Shown here: piece after piece, positions 39,101 to 50,145 of the stretch
How positions within the stretch are numbered: position 1 is the stretch's first letter
How the letters are laid out: each line of letters begins with the position of its first letter
Source of the DNA: Otis tarda
Lineage: Eukaryota; Chordata; Aves; Otidiformes; Otididae
Length of the DNA: 64,000 nucleotides
Direction: 5' to 3'
Assembly (NCBI GenBank): GCA_026413225.1
Contig: CM048554.1
Location: 95,025,963 to 95,089,962, forward strand
Program-made: the position numbers and the translations under genes
The notes under the pieces: model-generated
Databases searched by the model: none
What the model was told of the DNA's origin: nothing
Seen by the model: only the letters and a program-made list of their open reading frames with translations

Positions 39101-42100
39101 GTTTAGCATTGCACTTCAAAGATTTCAGTCTTTGTGTCATATGAAACATGGAATTTTAAATCATTAAATGAAGTCTAGAAAATTATTAACTGAAAACAGA
39201 TTGTAACAAATTAATTTGTGCTTAAGATGCAAAAAAGTAAACCAAAGATTTTCAACATGGCCACCTTCTAAATCAGTCCTTACATTACCCATTTGCAGTA
39301 TCTAAAGCTAAAATTTAATGCTAGTCAAGGAAAAGTTTATAAATTACATTCTCTATATTGAATTATTTTTAAAAGTACAGGACTTAATGGTTGTAAAGGT
39401 TTTATTGGTTTGGAGAGCATTTTATAATTAAAGAAAGAGGAGGTTATACTAACCCATACCTTAGCATTAAAGAGTGTACACTAACCAGAACTTTTAACGA
39501 GGAATAAGGCACACAGCTCCTACTATTGTTAATGGAATTTTCATGCTCCATTCTCTTTGCATCAAGTAAAAGATACAACCCTCAAGACATTGTTTAAAGA
39601 AGTTGCTGCCAAATCACACACTGCAGAACAAGACACAATTTTTGAGAGGATATGTGTGTTCTAGAAGCATCAGCAACTTATCTCATGTGTTATTACTTGA
39701 ATGAACTTGAATGAAGTTGTGTGTATTTCACTTTTCTTTGAAGTTCTTGTGTAGTTCCTGGGTCATCTCATCATCAGCTTGTAATTTACCATCTGGAAAG
39801 CACTGCCGCATTTAAAAGCTCTTTGTGGACATTTTTTCCAGATTACTTCTACTGTATTAATACAAAGGAGAGATTGTTTCTTACTGCCAAGCTAAGGTAT
39901 CACAGTGCTTACTTTAGGGACCTGAACTCCTCATGGAGATCTCCCCTATTCATTGTACAAATGCTCCTCAAAAGACAAGATGCTGGTTACCCCCTTAGAT
40001 TCACTGAGGTAGCATCTAATCTGATCTATGGATACAACCCATAGTTTGCCTCTCGTGATTTGTCTGTTCACTCTAAAGATTAAGGTCCTACTAACATCAC
40101 ACTGCAACTCCTGACTGGAGTTGCTGGCATGCACTCTCGAGGTTTCTACCTATCTCCACCCCATTAAACCTGTGTAAAGTTCAGGACCTTCAGCAATCGC
40201 GTTAGCTGCCTGCTGGTAAACAGTTTTTAACATCTATCTATATGTACTCCTGCACTACAACATTTAGCTGCATCAGTATTCAGAAAAAGTTACCTTGGCA
40301 ATTAATCGCAATCATCCTTAAGCTTTGGTTATAGGAGGGGAGAAGTAGTGTTTATTTCATCTGAGAGTGATTTTTTTTTCCCATTTTCTCCCCAACTATC
40401 ATGCTGTATCCCTTATTATTTTCACAGTTATACTCAGAGTCTGGCCATAATTCCAGCTCATCATGGATTTTTGCCGTATTTATTAATGATAGATATAATA
40501 GTTCCATGGCTGTAATTTCTTTGGTGCCACAAAGTAGTAAGTATTGGCAAACACTGAATTTTATATGAAAATGTATTTGTCTTTGAGATTTACACTAACT
40601 GTAGATCTCATACATCCTAAATACAGAAAGCTCATAATCTATTTTCATGTATTTTGAAGTATATTAAGAGATACATGTGCAATCATACTTTGTAAAAAAA
40701 ATATATATTATTTGTCCAGCACTCGATTATAAACTGTCTGAATTTAGTCAAGTCTTTCAACAAAACATTTTCATAGCTGGTAAATTAGGTGGCCTAACTC
40801 CATAGCTTCTAGGCAATAGACTGCCAAACCATGCATTTGAAGAAATCAGTGCTGCTGAAAAAAAGCAGGCTTAGCACACTACAACTACCATCTCAGCAAA
40901 GAAAGGGGGTTTTGCTGACTTTATGCAGGATTTTTTCTCATACAAGCTGCTTAACTGGGTCACTATATCCTATTAGTTTACTGGCCCAAGGGCAATTTAA
41001 AAATTTGACTGAATTTTATCTGTGGATATAGCACTTTAATCTTATTCCCATATATTTATGTTAGTTGCAAAGGAAAGCTGAATAATTTCTTTGTGATTAG
41101 AAACTATTGGAATTCACAGGGAAATAAATGTAACTCTAAGAGCTCTGGCACTGAGCATCACTTCTACAAATGGTACACACTTTGTAGGAGAGTTCTCATT
41201 GACACATTGGATCAAGTTTTTCCAGGTTTTTTTTCCTCTTTCATTCTTTACAATCACTCCTGAGAATTCAACCACAGCCGTTTAGTCAGCAGCATCATTA
41301 GGGTAGCAAGCTAACTTCTTCTCAAATCAATACAAGCCTTTCTGTACATTTTCATGAGAGCTGGATCACACAGGAATGAACATGACTAACAGGCCCTCTG
41401 GCCAGCTGACACACCATTATAAATATGTAACTTCACAAAGACCTCTCTTTCCTGGAACTACAGCTGCCAGGGACAATTTACTTTTTCTTTCCTCCATAGC
41501 GTACGAGGGAATAAGAGCAGGATATATTCCTTTCTCCAGATTGGTGATGTTACCAACAAATGCTCTCATACTTGAAGATAAGAACAGGGATCTGCATGAA
41601 GAGTGCAATTCTTGTCAGGAGAAGTAAAATCTGAACCCAAAGGATGTTAGTTTTAAATGATACTGAAGAATTTCTGGATTAAAGGTAAAGTATACTGGCA
41701 TACACTTAATTAAAACTGTAGTGATTACCCTATCTAAAAAACTGTGGTATAAAATTATTTTTGTGCACATACATGAAAAATTAAGTGAAACATCACTACT
41801 GTAAGAGCAGACCAAATTTCTCCTGAAACTGCAAGGTACCTGAAAGCATACTGCACTTGCTTGGATTAGCATTGAAAGGACAGTTTTCTAATCCTAGGCA
41901 ATATGCACATATGGATTTTTGTGTTTGAAGAATAAGACAGCAACAGAAAGCTAGCAGACTCAGCTATTTACTGAATTAAAAAGTAATACTATATGGGAAG
42001 AGGGGAGCTAAAATTAAGCTACAGTATTGTCTGAGAGTATATATGTCTATGGATCTGAACATTTCTTTAAACTAGTGCCGAGAAATAGTACATAAAGAAA

Positions 42101-43877
42101 AGAGGAAAAAAAACACGTGAGATTTTGTTAAAGGGTTAGCAACAACTATTTACTAAATAACGTCATCTCTTACACCAAAGTTCTACCAGTAAAATGTCAC
42201 TGCTTAAAGCTATTAGTATATACTGATCTATTCCACAAATTGTACCAATAAACAACAAATATGAGATTATAAACCAAATAAGGACTAGTTATCAAGATGA
42301 AGCAATGTAAAGCTGCAGTATTCAAATAGTTCTACTATATTTACTTTTAAAAGACCATTCAAATCTAGAGGATTAGCAGAGGGAGAGAAACATGAAAAGC
42401 ATAAAACTTTTGCAGAGCAATGTTTATTGTTTGTGCTTAGGGGAAAAAGGAAACATCAGTAAGAGAAAGGTACAGTGTTTAATGAAGGCGATGGTGAGAC
42501 AATGAAATACATTAGAGATGATAACTTCAAAAGCTATATTACTACACAGTGGTAATAATTTCACTTAATGCATGGATATTTTTAAATTGCAAGAACAATC
42601 AATAGAGCAAGTTAAGCCCTTGTAACCACCTTCATTCAGTCTTCAAAAACTGATCCTGTAATTTAGTTGTGAATAGCATCCTTTCTAAGCAGTATTGAGC
42701 AAAATGTCCAAATATATGACATGGTAGGAATACATCTCAGACAGAACATTAAATTCAAGTTCTGTCTTCTTTGAACCTTCAGGAACTAAACAATAATGTG
42801 TAAACCTAAAGGTGTCAGCTACATCTTTAAGAAATTCATACATGTTAGCTTTATCTCTTTTTCACTGTGCTTCAATATGGAACTGGCATATAATCACCAG
42901 CAAGTGTCAAGGCTGTGCATAAAAAGTAACATAAATCAATGCTGAAATCTCTAGCACCAAACAGTCAGCAAAAGAACTAAGTTTACACCAAAATTAGACA
43001 GAATTTCCACCTGAAGGCCTAAGGTTCCCACTTCTTCTGTGTGATATATATCTCTAATTTAGGATTTCCTCCAGTTGTAGACAGAATTTCTATGATCAGA
43101 AACCAAATTGTTTCTCATACCATTGAATAGTTCAATCAGTTAAAGATTCAAGAATCTCATGAGTCCAATGTTCCCAGTTTACAGGAAGTTAAGAGCATGA
43201 TTTCCAGCCTTCTCTCTTGTGGAGAATGTTCACATTTCCACATTTTTAAAACCTTCTATGAAGCAAGAGTTATTGTCTTGCTCTTGAAGAAGAACATACT
43301 ATTCATTTGTTATATGCTGGTACTCTTGGAAAGTATTTGAAATAATTTTAATTTTCTGCTCCTAAAAATTGACCACATCTGTATGTTTTAATGATAGAAA
43401 TCACCTGCATTTCAGGGAGCACAAAAAAGGACTTAATGAAAATTATAAATGATTCCCTGTTTATTTGACAAGAATAAAACAGTTCAGAAATTCATGTTCC
43501 CTGAATCTTAGTTAGCAGTTTGCACCTTTGAAGTTTTTCAGCTGGGGGCCTTTTGGTCTGGATCTAAGGTATTTTTGACTTCTGGAGAATGAATATTCAG
43601 GATAACTCATGAATATGCTGTTCAAATATAGAAAACACTCATGTATATATATGCACTAGAATCTTCTGCTTTGAAACAAATCATTGTCCTTTTTTTTTCT
43701 TTTGTATTGCAAAGTTCTTTTATAATCAGGAGAACAAGCAGCACATGTTGTCATATATTTATGTACTTTGTCTTATTTTAAAAGGAAAACTGGATAGAAA
43801 TCAAGGATTGATGGCACGATGGATAAAGGGGAGGAAAACATCCAAGGACATTGTCTTCAAACAGACATAATCAAGCA
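36148..43877. other. Unique AT-rich sequence, no gene seen
   Basis: About 7.7 kb with no recognised gene or interspersed repeat, only poly-A/poly-T runs (for example near 36.39 and 38.06 kb). Short openings are scattered on both strands, and two pairs directly overlap antisense (39823-40044 with 39946-40134; 41376-41627 with 41417-41608). Confidence 0.45.
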
Positions 43878-43919
43878 TTTTCCTTCCAACCCTAATGATT
43901 TTATGAATCTATGATTTTA
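43878..43919 (+). mobile_element. Worn CR1 3' UTR and tail
   Basis: TTTCCTTCCAACCCTAATGA followed by TTTTATGAATCTATGATTTTA matches the last bases of the CR1 3' UTR and two degraded 8-bp tail units. Upstream sequence to about 43.80 kb is too diverged to assign. Confidence 0.5.
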
Positions 43920-45739
43920 GAGGACTGTGAAGCTGCTTGTAAAGGCACTCAAAGTGTGCCACGTGGATGTTTCCTACCTCGGACAGATGCCCTACTTGCA
44001 GAATTTTCAGGCTAAAAGGAAGTGATTTTTTCTGCTTGTGCACCTGTCTCCACTGTATTTGCTCTGTTTCATCAAAAGAAAAACATTATCTTTGTCTGCT
44101 ATGACTTTGAAGAAAAAGATCTACAGTCTCTCTTGGTTTTCCTTCAGTGATATCTTACAGATGGTGGAGAAAGGAAGAAGAAATGCAAAACTTCCCAGGC
44201 AGCAGATAGGCAGACAAAACACTTCTAGGTAGCAGCTGTTGTTCTCCTTCTGATGCTGCTCTCCTGATATTTTAACTTTCCCTTTTTGGTAGGGGTGTGG
44301 TTTACTCTTTTACTGTTGTTTTTTTCCCAGTTGTAATACATAACTGAAGATCAGGAAAAAAAATTCTCTTGCTGAACTGCCCTTTCTCATTATAAAATGG
44401 ACACTCGATAACTGTAGGTGTCACTTTAAACAAATTTTTTTATTTTCAATTTTATTTTGGTGAGGACCTGTCTCAGTTATCACTCACATAGATATGTGCC
44501 TTACCACAAGGCTTGAGCTTGTTTTTTTTTGTTTTATGCAAGACATTAATAGGTAGATTAAAAAAAAAAACAACCTCAAGTATTCCACCTAGAGTTGGTC
44601 ACTTTCCATACTCCACTTAATCAAAATTTACAGCTTGTTATCTTAGATCTGACAGATGGCTGGTGACAGAGACAGGCAACTGATGTGCTCAACAATTCTA
44701 TTTTCAAGCATTACACAATAAAGCTAGAGGGAACATTTTTATTTTGCTTTGGTTTTGCTATTTCATACATGATCTATATATGTTTCTAAAATATATTTTA
44801 TTTTAAACCCGAGTAGCCCTTCAAGGAACTTGTAAAGTTTCAGTGTAGTATGGTGTACTAATTGTTAAGATAAGAAAAATCTACAGGTAGGTAAATATAC
44901 ATACTAGCTCATTCTTAGAATCACACTGGTAATTAAAAGAGACAGATGAAGCAACAAATGTCAGATACAATGTAATTGCCTAAGCAACATAGGATTCTGA
45001 TTATGTCATCCAATCCCTGTCTTCCTCAACATAAAGTGATACAATCATAAGAAACCCTTGTAGGAGAGTTTACAGCTACATGTGGTAATTCTTCCACTTG
45101 TTAAATCTATTCTTTAGAAAAGTCTGAATTATAGGTTTAGAAACATGTAAGCAGTTGTGGAAACAAGTGAAATAACAGTGCAATGCTATTGTCAGAATTA
45201 ATGATACTGAGTCACCAAATTAAAGAATTGTTTATGTTTTACATATTTTTATTATTTTTCACTGTGTTTCTACCTATATCAATATGCTGACAAACTAAAT
45301 ACAAATGTAGGGTATACTAAATAATACCTTTGCCGGGATATTTTATTTTAACTACTTACCCTCCAGCATAGAGAGCAAAAGACTATAATAATATCAAGCA
45401 TTTAAAACACTTTCCTAAAAATGCACAAATACTAGAAAATAAAGTTCCATTTTGATCAAAATAATAAACTGAAATTTGAACATATCGGTATTGTTTATAT
45501 CATATGTTGCTTTTCCTAATTTACTTTTCAGTTTAATATTTTTGTGTTGCTAGGAAGAACCTGCCTTATCTCCGTGGAGTGATTCATTAATCACTTTATT
45601 TGCAAATCATAAGATGCAACAGAATCAGTGATCAAATACCTGTGGGAACATAGGCTGTGCATACTCAAGTACACAAGAATTGTTTACATGTGCATAAAAA
45701 TAATCAAGAAAGGAGAATAAAAAGCCTGAAGGTCTCTCC
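43920..45739. other. Unique AT-rich sequence, no gene seen
   Basis: No recognised gene or repeat. It forms the left flank of the young CR1 insertion and has no tail or duplication matching that element's 3' flank. Confidence 0.45.
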
Positions 45740-45790
45740 CATGTTATGGATAAACACGTGAGGTTTATCCATAACACATGTTATGGATAA
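45740..45790. repeat. Hairpin and triplicated 12-14-bp word at a CR1 5' junction
   Basis: TTATGGATAAAC (45744-45755) and GTTTATCCATAA (45763-45774) are exact reverse complements around the 7-nt loop ACGTGAG. A third, direct copy of CATGTTATGGATAA follows at 45777-45790 and repeats 45740-45753 exactly. CR1-homologous sequence begins immediately after it. This is neither CR1 consensus nor like the surrounding flank, and it suggests local copying during insertion or repair. Confidence 0.9.
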
Positions 45791-46737
45791 CTAAGAGAGT
45801 GATGGTCAACAGCTCCATGTCCAAGTGGAGACCGGTCACCAGTGGCGCCCCTCAGGTGTCCGTGTTGGGCCCGGCCCTGTTCAACATCTTTGTCGGCGAC
45901 ATGGACAGTGGGATAGAGTGCACCCTCAGCAAGTTCAACGATGACACCAAGCTGTGTGGTGCCGTCAACACGCTGGAAGGGAGGGATGCCATCCAGAGGG
46001 ATCTTGACAGGCTGGAAAGGTGGGCCCATGCCAACCTCATGAAGTTCAACCAGGCCAAGTGCAAGGTTCTGCACCTGGGTCGTGGCAATCCCAGGCACAA
46101 ATACAGGCTGGGCGAAGGATGGATTGAGAGCAGCCCTGAGGAGAAGGCCTTGGGAGCACTGGTGGACGAGAAGCTCAATATGAGCTGGCAATGCGCCCTT
46201 GCGGCCCAGAAGGCCAACCGCATCCTGGGCTGCATCAAGAGCAGCGTGGCCAGCAGGTCGAGGGAGGTGATTCTGCCCCTCTACTCTGCCCTGGTGAGAC
46301 CCCACCTGGAGTACTGTGTCCAGTTCTGGAGCCCCCAACACAAGAAGGACATGGACCAGTTGGAGAAGGTCCAGAGGAGGGCCACAAAGGTGATAAGAGG
46401 GCTGGAGCACCTTTCCTATGAGGACAGGCTGAGAGAGTTGGGGCTGTTCAGCCTGGAGAAGAGAAGGCTCCGGGGAGACCTGACAGCGGTCTTCCAGTAC
46501 CTCAAGGGGGCCTACAAGAAAGATGGGGAGAGGCTGTTCAGTAGGGCCTGCTGCAATAGGACAAGGGGTAATGGTTTTAAAATAGAGGCAGGTAGATTTA
46601 GATTAGATATTAGGAAAAAATTTTTTACAATGCGAGTTGTAGAACACTGGAACAGGTTGCCCAGAGAAGTGGTGGAAGCCCCATCCCTGGAAACGTTCAA
46701 GGCCAGGCTGGATGAGGCTCTGAGCAACCTGATCTAG
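45791..46737 (+). pseudogene. CR1 ORF2 C-terminal fragment (reverse transcriptase to C-terminus)
   Basis: ORF2 of CR1 encodes an endonuclease plus reverse transcriptase of roughly 900-1000 residues. This fragment opens at an ATG at 45778 that lies in the junction hairpin, giving 319 residues with the natural TAG stop. CR1 homology starts near residue 5. Numbering from that Met, [11 protein letters not shown] lies at 22-32 and FNDDTKL at 53-59. The thumb and C-terminal block includes [47 protein letters not shown] and [18 protein letters not shown], ending ALSNLI. The first reverse-transcriptase motifs and the whole endonuclease are missing, so it cannot be active. Two conserved sites differ: PQG is PQV and FADD is FNDD. 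Frames overlapping it on the minus strand are shadows. Confidence 0.92.
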
Positions 46738-46830
46738 TCAGGGATGTTCCTCCTCCTTGCAGGGGGGTTGGACTAGATGACCTTTGAAGGTCCCTTCCAA
46801 CTCTAACCATTCTATGATTCTATGATTCTA
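45791..46830 (+). mobile_element. Young 5'-truncated CR1 LINE
   Basis: About 1.04 kb of CR1. It contains the C-terminal third of ORF2 with an unbroken frame, the standard 3' UTR (CTCCTTGCAGGGGGGTTGG, ACTAGATGACCTTTGAAGG, TCCCTTCCAACTCTAACC) and the tail (ATTCTATG)2 plus ATTCTA, ending at 46830. It is much more GC-rich than its surroundings. The intact frame and canonical tail make it the youngest-looking insertion in the window. Four other copies (26.8, 30.0, 34.2 kb and the distant 26.2-kb type) share its 3' UTR plan. No convincing target-site duplication is visible. Confidence 0.98.
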
Positions 46831-48429
46831 TTAAAACTGAAGCTACATTTTTCAGCTTCCTTTTCGTCCTTGCTTATATACAGCAGTCACCATTTGGATG
46901 GTGACCCAAATCCTCCCTCTCTCCCTTTCTCAGTCTCACCCCATCTCTCAATTTTTGCAACATCCTACATGTCCGAGGTCTATTGTTTAGGTGGCTGCAA
47001 ACAAGAGGGCACAAGTATTTCTAAACAATAAAAGCACTTGCTGAGAAAGTGGGTAACTGCCAGTGGGAACAATTCAGCTTACTTTTCTGCCCTTCCCTAG
47101 GAACAATGCAAAAGTTACAGAAAAGACAGAGATCTACAGTTGGTAGAGTGTACAGGCACTTTCTTTATTATCTGTTCGTAGACATCTAATGCTTTGGCAG
47201 TCTTCCAAACATGCATATATAATACAGGGAACCACTTCTCTTGTAAAAAAAAAAAAAAAAGAAGTGTTTGCTGGCAGAAAATTCAGACTTAGTTGGCTAT
47301 CCTTTAAATCAGCAACAGGCTCAACCCCTGCCTGACCATCACAGATAAAGTGGTCTTTGTTACTCCAGCAGAGCTGAAAGGAAGAATTGAAACTTACTTT
47401 CTCCTCCTCTTGGCTTTGCTTAGATCAGAACTCCCTAATTAGACTTTTAAAAAAAAATTCTTGATACATTCTTTTCTGAATCATGAACATTTTTGCTTAA
47501 ATGATATTAATTTGTCTAATGTTGTGCCTGAAAAAAGAATTATAATTTAATGCTTCACTCAGATTTCACTGGATTGATGATATATTACATTACTTTTTGT
47601 ACTTTTTTTTTGTAGTTTAATGAGTAACAATTAAAAGCTATTGCTTATCAGAAAGCAGTTCAGATTGTGAACTTTGATTCTGGTCTCAGGCCCTAGGAAA
47701 CAAGTTTTCACAAACCTCCCACAGATCCTTTGCAAGTGGTACTTGTTAGCTCCTTCAGCTGGGAGGCTGAATGGATATGGAAATAATCACACTGGGCCAA
47801 CGCAGACCTATGCCAGAGTTCATGCATTTATAAATGTCAGACAGCCAGTGAGCCCAAAAATGAGCTTCCAGCCTGCCACGTAATTTCACTGATATCAAGC
47901 TATACAAAATACAATACCTGTAGAAACACAAGTCACATGGATTATTAGTGATTTTTAATCAGGTTTTCTGTTTCTTTTTTGCATGAATTATTCTTAATTC
48001 TAATTACTCCCTAACCTAATATAAATAACATTGGTTATGCCTGGAGGCCTTCAAATTATGTAATTGTCTTTGTCTATGAGAAAAGTACTACAGGGAAAGA
48101 GTAGTTCCAGGTACCAAAGGAGACAAATGTGGAGGTCAACTGCATAAACATATGCTCAGCTCTGTAACTGCCTGTAACTTTAATCAATTCTTGCTGTTAA
48201 AGCAGAACTGTCATCAAAACTAGCTTGTACTAATCATATTAGTTCAACTTTTTACAACCTTGGCCATTGTGAAGAGCAGCCTGTGGACACCATCCTGTTG
48301 CAAACAGTAGTCTCTACCTGGACTGCAAAATCAGTCCTTTGTAGCGTTGCTTGCTCTCCCTTTTGGACTAAAATTAATATACAGTCTCAGTACAGGGATA
48401 ACAAAGGAAAGGCATTGACTTATGTGTTA
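46831..48429. other. Unique AT-rich sequence, no gene seen
   Basis: No gene recognised. A poly-A run (A16, 47245-47260) lies about 415 bp after the CR1 and is not its tail. The 69-codon openings near 46.8 and 47.7 kb have no family resemblance. Confidence 0.45.
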
Positions 48430-48466
48430 GGCCATTGAAATATAATCACCCTAGATAATAAAGAAG

Positions 48467-48478
48467 CCTCAGCTGAGG
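48467..48478. promoter_or_regulatory. 12-bp palindrome containing an E-box
   Basis: CCTCAGCTGAGG is a perfect palindrome centred on CAGCTG, a canonical E-box core bound by bHLH factors. It lies 24 bp before the X-box match, within a compact region of unusual symmetry. Binding is inferred from the motif only. Confidence 0.4.
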
Positions 48479-48501
48479 AGAGCTGGTTTATTAGCATGGA
48501 G

Positions 48502-48514
48502 GTTGCCTGGTAAC
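48502..48514. promoter_or_regulatory. Perfect RFX X-box match
   Basis: GTTGCC-T-GGTAAC fits the RFX-factor X-box consensus (GTNRCC, 0-3 spacer, RGYAAC) at every position. X-boxes lie in promoters and enhancers of ciliary genes and MHC class II genes. No adjacent gene was found, so if functional it would be a distal element or part of an unseen promoter. A single match in 64 kb can also be chance, though a two-sided perfect match is uncommon. Confidence 0.45.
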
Positions 48515-48539
48515 AGGCATTTGGCAGGTGCCTGTTATC
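48509..48539. repeat. 11-bp inverted repeat overlapping the X-box
   Basis: GGTAACAGGCA (48509-48519) pairs with TGCCTGTTATC (48529-48539) with one mismatch around a 9-nt loop. TGCCTG at 48504-48509 also pairs with CAGGCA at 48514-48519. The word CAGGCA or its complement thus appears three times in 36 bp. Confidence 0.85.
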
Positions 48540-49924
48540 ACTTGATGAAAGCTGATCAGGGAGTCATGCTGAAGAAGACTGGATCATTATAAAAGAACAG
48601 CAATTTGCTCTTATGGCTCAAGTTGAGAGATCTAATACAGCAAATGTCTACAAAGATAAGAGGTTGTTTTTTTTTTCTCTTGGTGTAGATGGAGAAAATT
48701 TTGTTTTTATAGCATTTTGCAGGAAAATGACTGAGCTAGAGTACTCTGGGGCTCTATGCAGAGTCTCTAGGGGCTGTTCTGGTGCCTTCTGGGCACTGCA
48801 TTGCAGCACCTTCAAGTTTTCTACTGCTCTGTGACCTCTTCAGCTTTTTTCTCAGGCAAAAGCAATTATGAGTTTAGAAGCCCTGCACCATACCTAAGAT
48901 GCTCACTTTAATCACAAAGTGTAACTCAAAAGGCTCTGATCTTTCCTGAGACTCAACGGGCGGAGAGGTTAAAAGCATAGGAGACACTAGGCTGTGCTTT
49001 ATACACCTAGAACTGTAGGTTCCTGTACCCAGAGATCTGACTGAGTATTTCAGCACAAAAGGCAATCTTGCTCGCATAGGAAACTTCCACGTTTTCAGTG
49101 ACTGGATTCCCCCAGCAACTACTGAATAAATACTGAGTGGGAGCTGCTCAGTTGGTTGCTATCAGGAGGTCCCATGTTCTAGGATAGATGGATGCCTTCT
49201 CAATAGGGAACTGTTTTTTTACCTTTCAAAGGCCACTGCTGTATGCTTTACATTCTGTTATGCTACAATTCAGGAGCCTTATAAATGGAGCAAATTACAA
49301 GAACAAAATAGTGGATACAGCTAAAATGAAAGTTAGGCAGAATTTTAGGAAACTTTTTTTTAAAAAAAAATAGGCCGGGGGTGGGGAGGGAAAGCATAAT
49401 CTTCTTAGGAACCTGAAATCCTTTGGTATCTGATGTTAGCTGGCATAATCTTTTACAAGAAGTTAAAACTGTATTGCTGTCTGGAAGTACTCCTATCTAG
49501 AGAGTCTAGTTATTCCCTAAAACTGTTCAGGATTGTGCAAGTAGGTATTCCTGTATCTGGTGAAAGAGCTGACTTACCCAACTACATCGAGATCATAGCC
49601 CCTCTATCCTCCTCCTTGGCTGCATTTCAAAAGTAAAATAAAAGTGATGTAATTAAGCCCTGGACAGGTTTTGACAAAAGCAAGTAGCTGCAGCTCTGAC
49701 TGGGAAACCCCAGCCTGCAAAAGACAGCCATATGTCTCTTTGGCCGACTTTGGCTGATGCCAACACGCACCAGCTCATCTTCCTATTCCTCCTCTGCTCC
49801 TAGCCATGCTGCCAGACCTCCTCCTTTACACCTTCCTTTTTACTGAAGTCTGTTGTTTGCTCCTTCAGCTCACAAAATTCAAGGAAAACTGCCCTTCTTT
49901 TTTTGCTGGGTTAGTTTTCTTCCA
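48540..49924. other. Unique sequence with mixed composition
   Basis: No repeat recognised. It contains a T8A9 symmetry followed by a G-rich patch (CCGGGGGTGGGGAGGG near 49374-49390) with three G-runs. That is one run short of a classic quadruplex on its own. Openings of 61-73 codons have no features. Confidence 0.4.
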
Positions 49925-49925
49925 G

Positions 49926-50074
49926 GATGGTGAATGAAATCAGCTCTCAGAGGAGCCTGATGAGCTCCAGAGCAGAGGGAAAGTGCACGTCAGTTGTGGA
50001 GAAGAGACCAAAAGAAAATGACAATTTCCCTTTTGCCATAAGAGCGCTGTCTCAACTGCCTTACCTCATGTCAG
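49926..50074 (+). other. Candidate exon-like block, product unknown
   Basis: A 149-bp block is preceded by a pyrimidine-rich tract ending TTTTCTTCCAG (acceptor AG at 49924-49925) and followed by TCAG|GTAACC (donor GT at 50075-50076). An ATG at 49927 opens a frame through the whole block (MVNEISSQRSLMSSRAEG at its start, rich in S, E, K), running past the donor to 50145. It is more GC-rich than its surroundings. No domain or family is recognised, and splice-like signals of this quality occur by chance, so this is a weak candidate. Confidence 0.2.
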
Positions 50075-50145
50075 GTAACCTTTTTCTGAGCATTGTAGCT
50101 AACAAGTCAACTCCTCAAGCTGAGTTCATGCGATTTCTACTCTAA

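Noticed and set aside
45781-46421. Large minus-strand and second-frame openings inside the CR1
   Set aside because: They are shadows of the CR1 ORF2 frame, favoured by its high GC content.
49374-49390. G-quadruplex candidate
   Set aside because: Only three separate G-runs are present close together; a fourth suitable run is missing.
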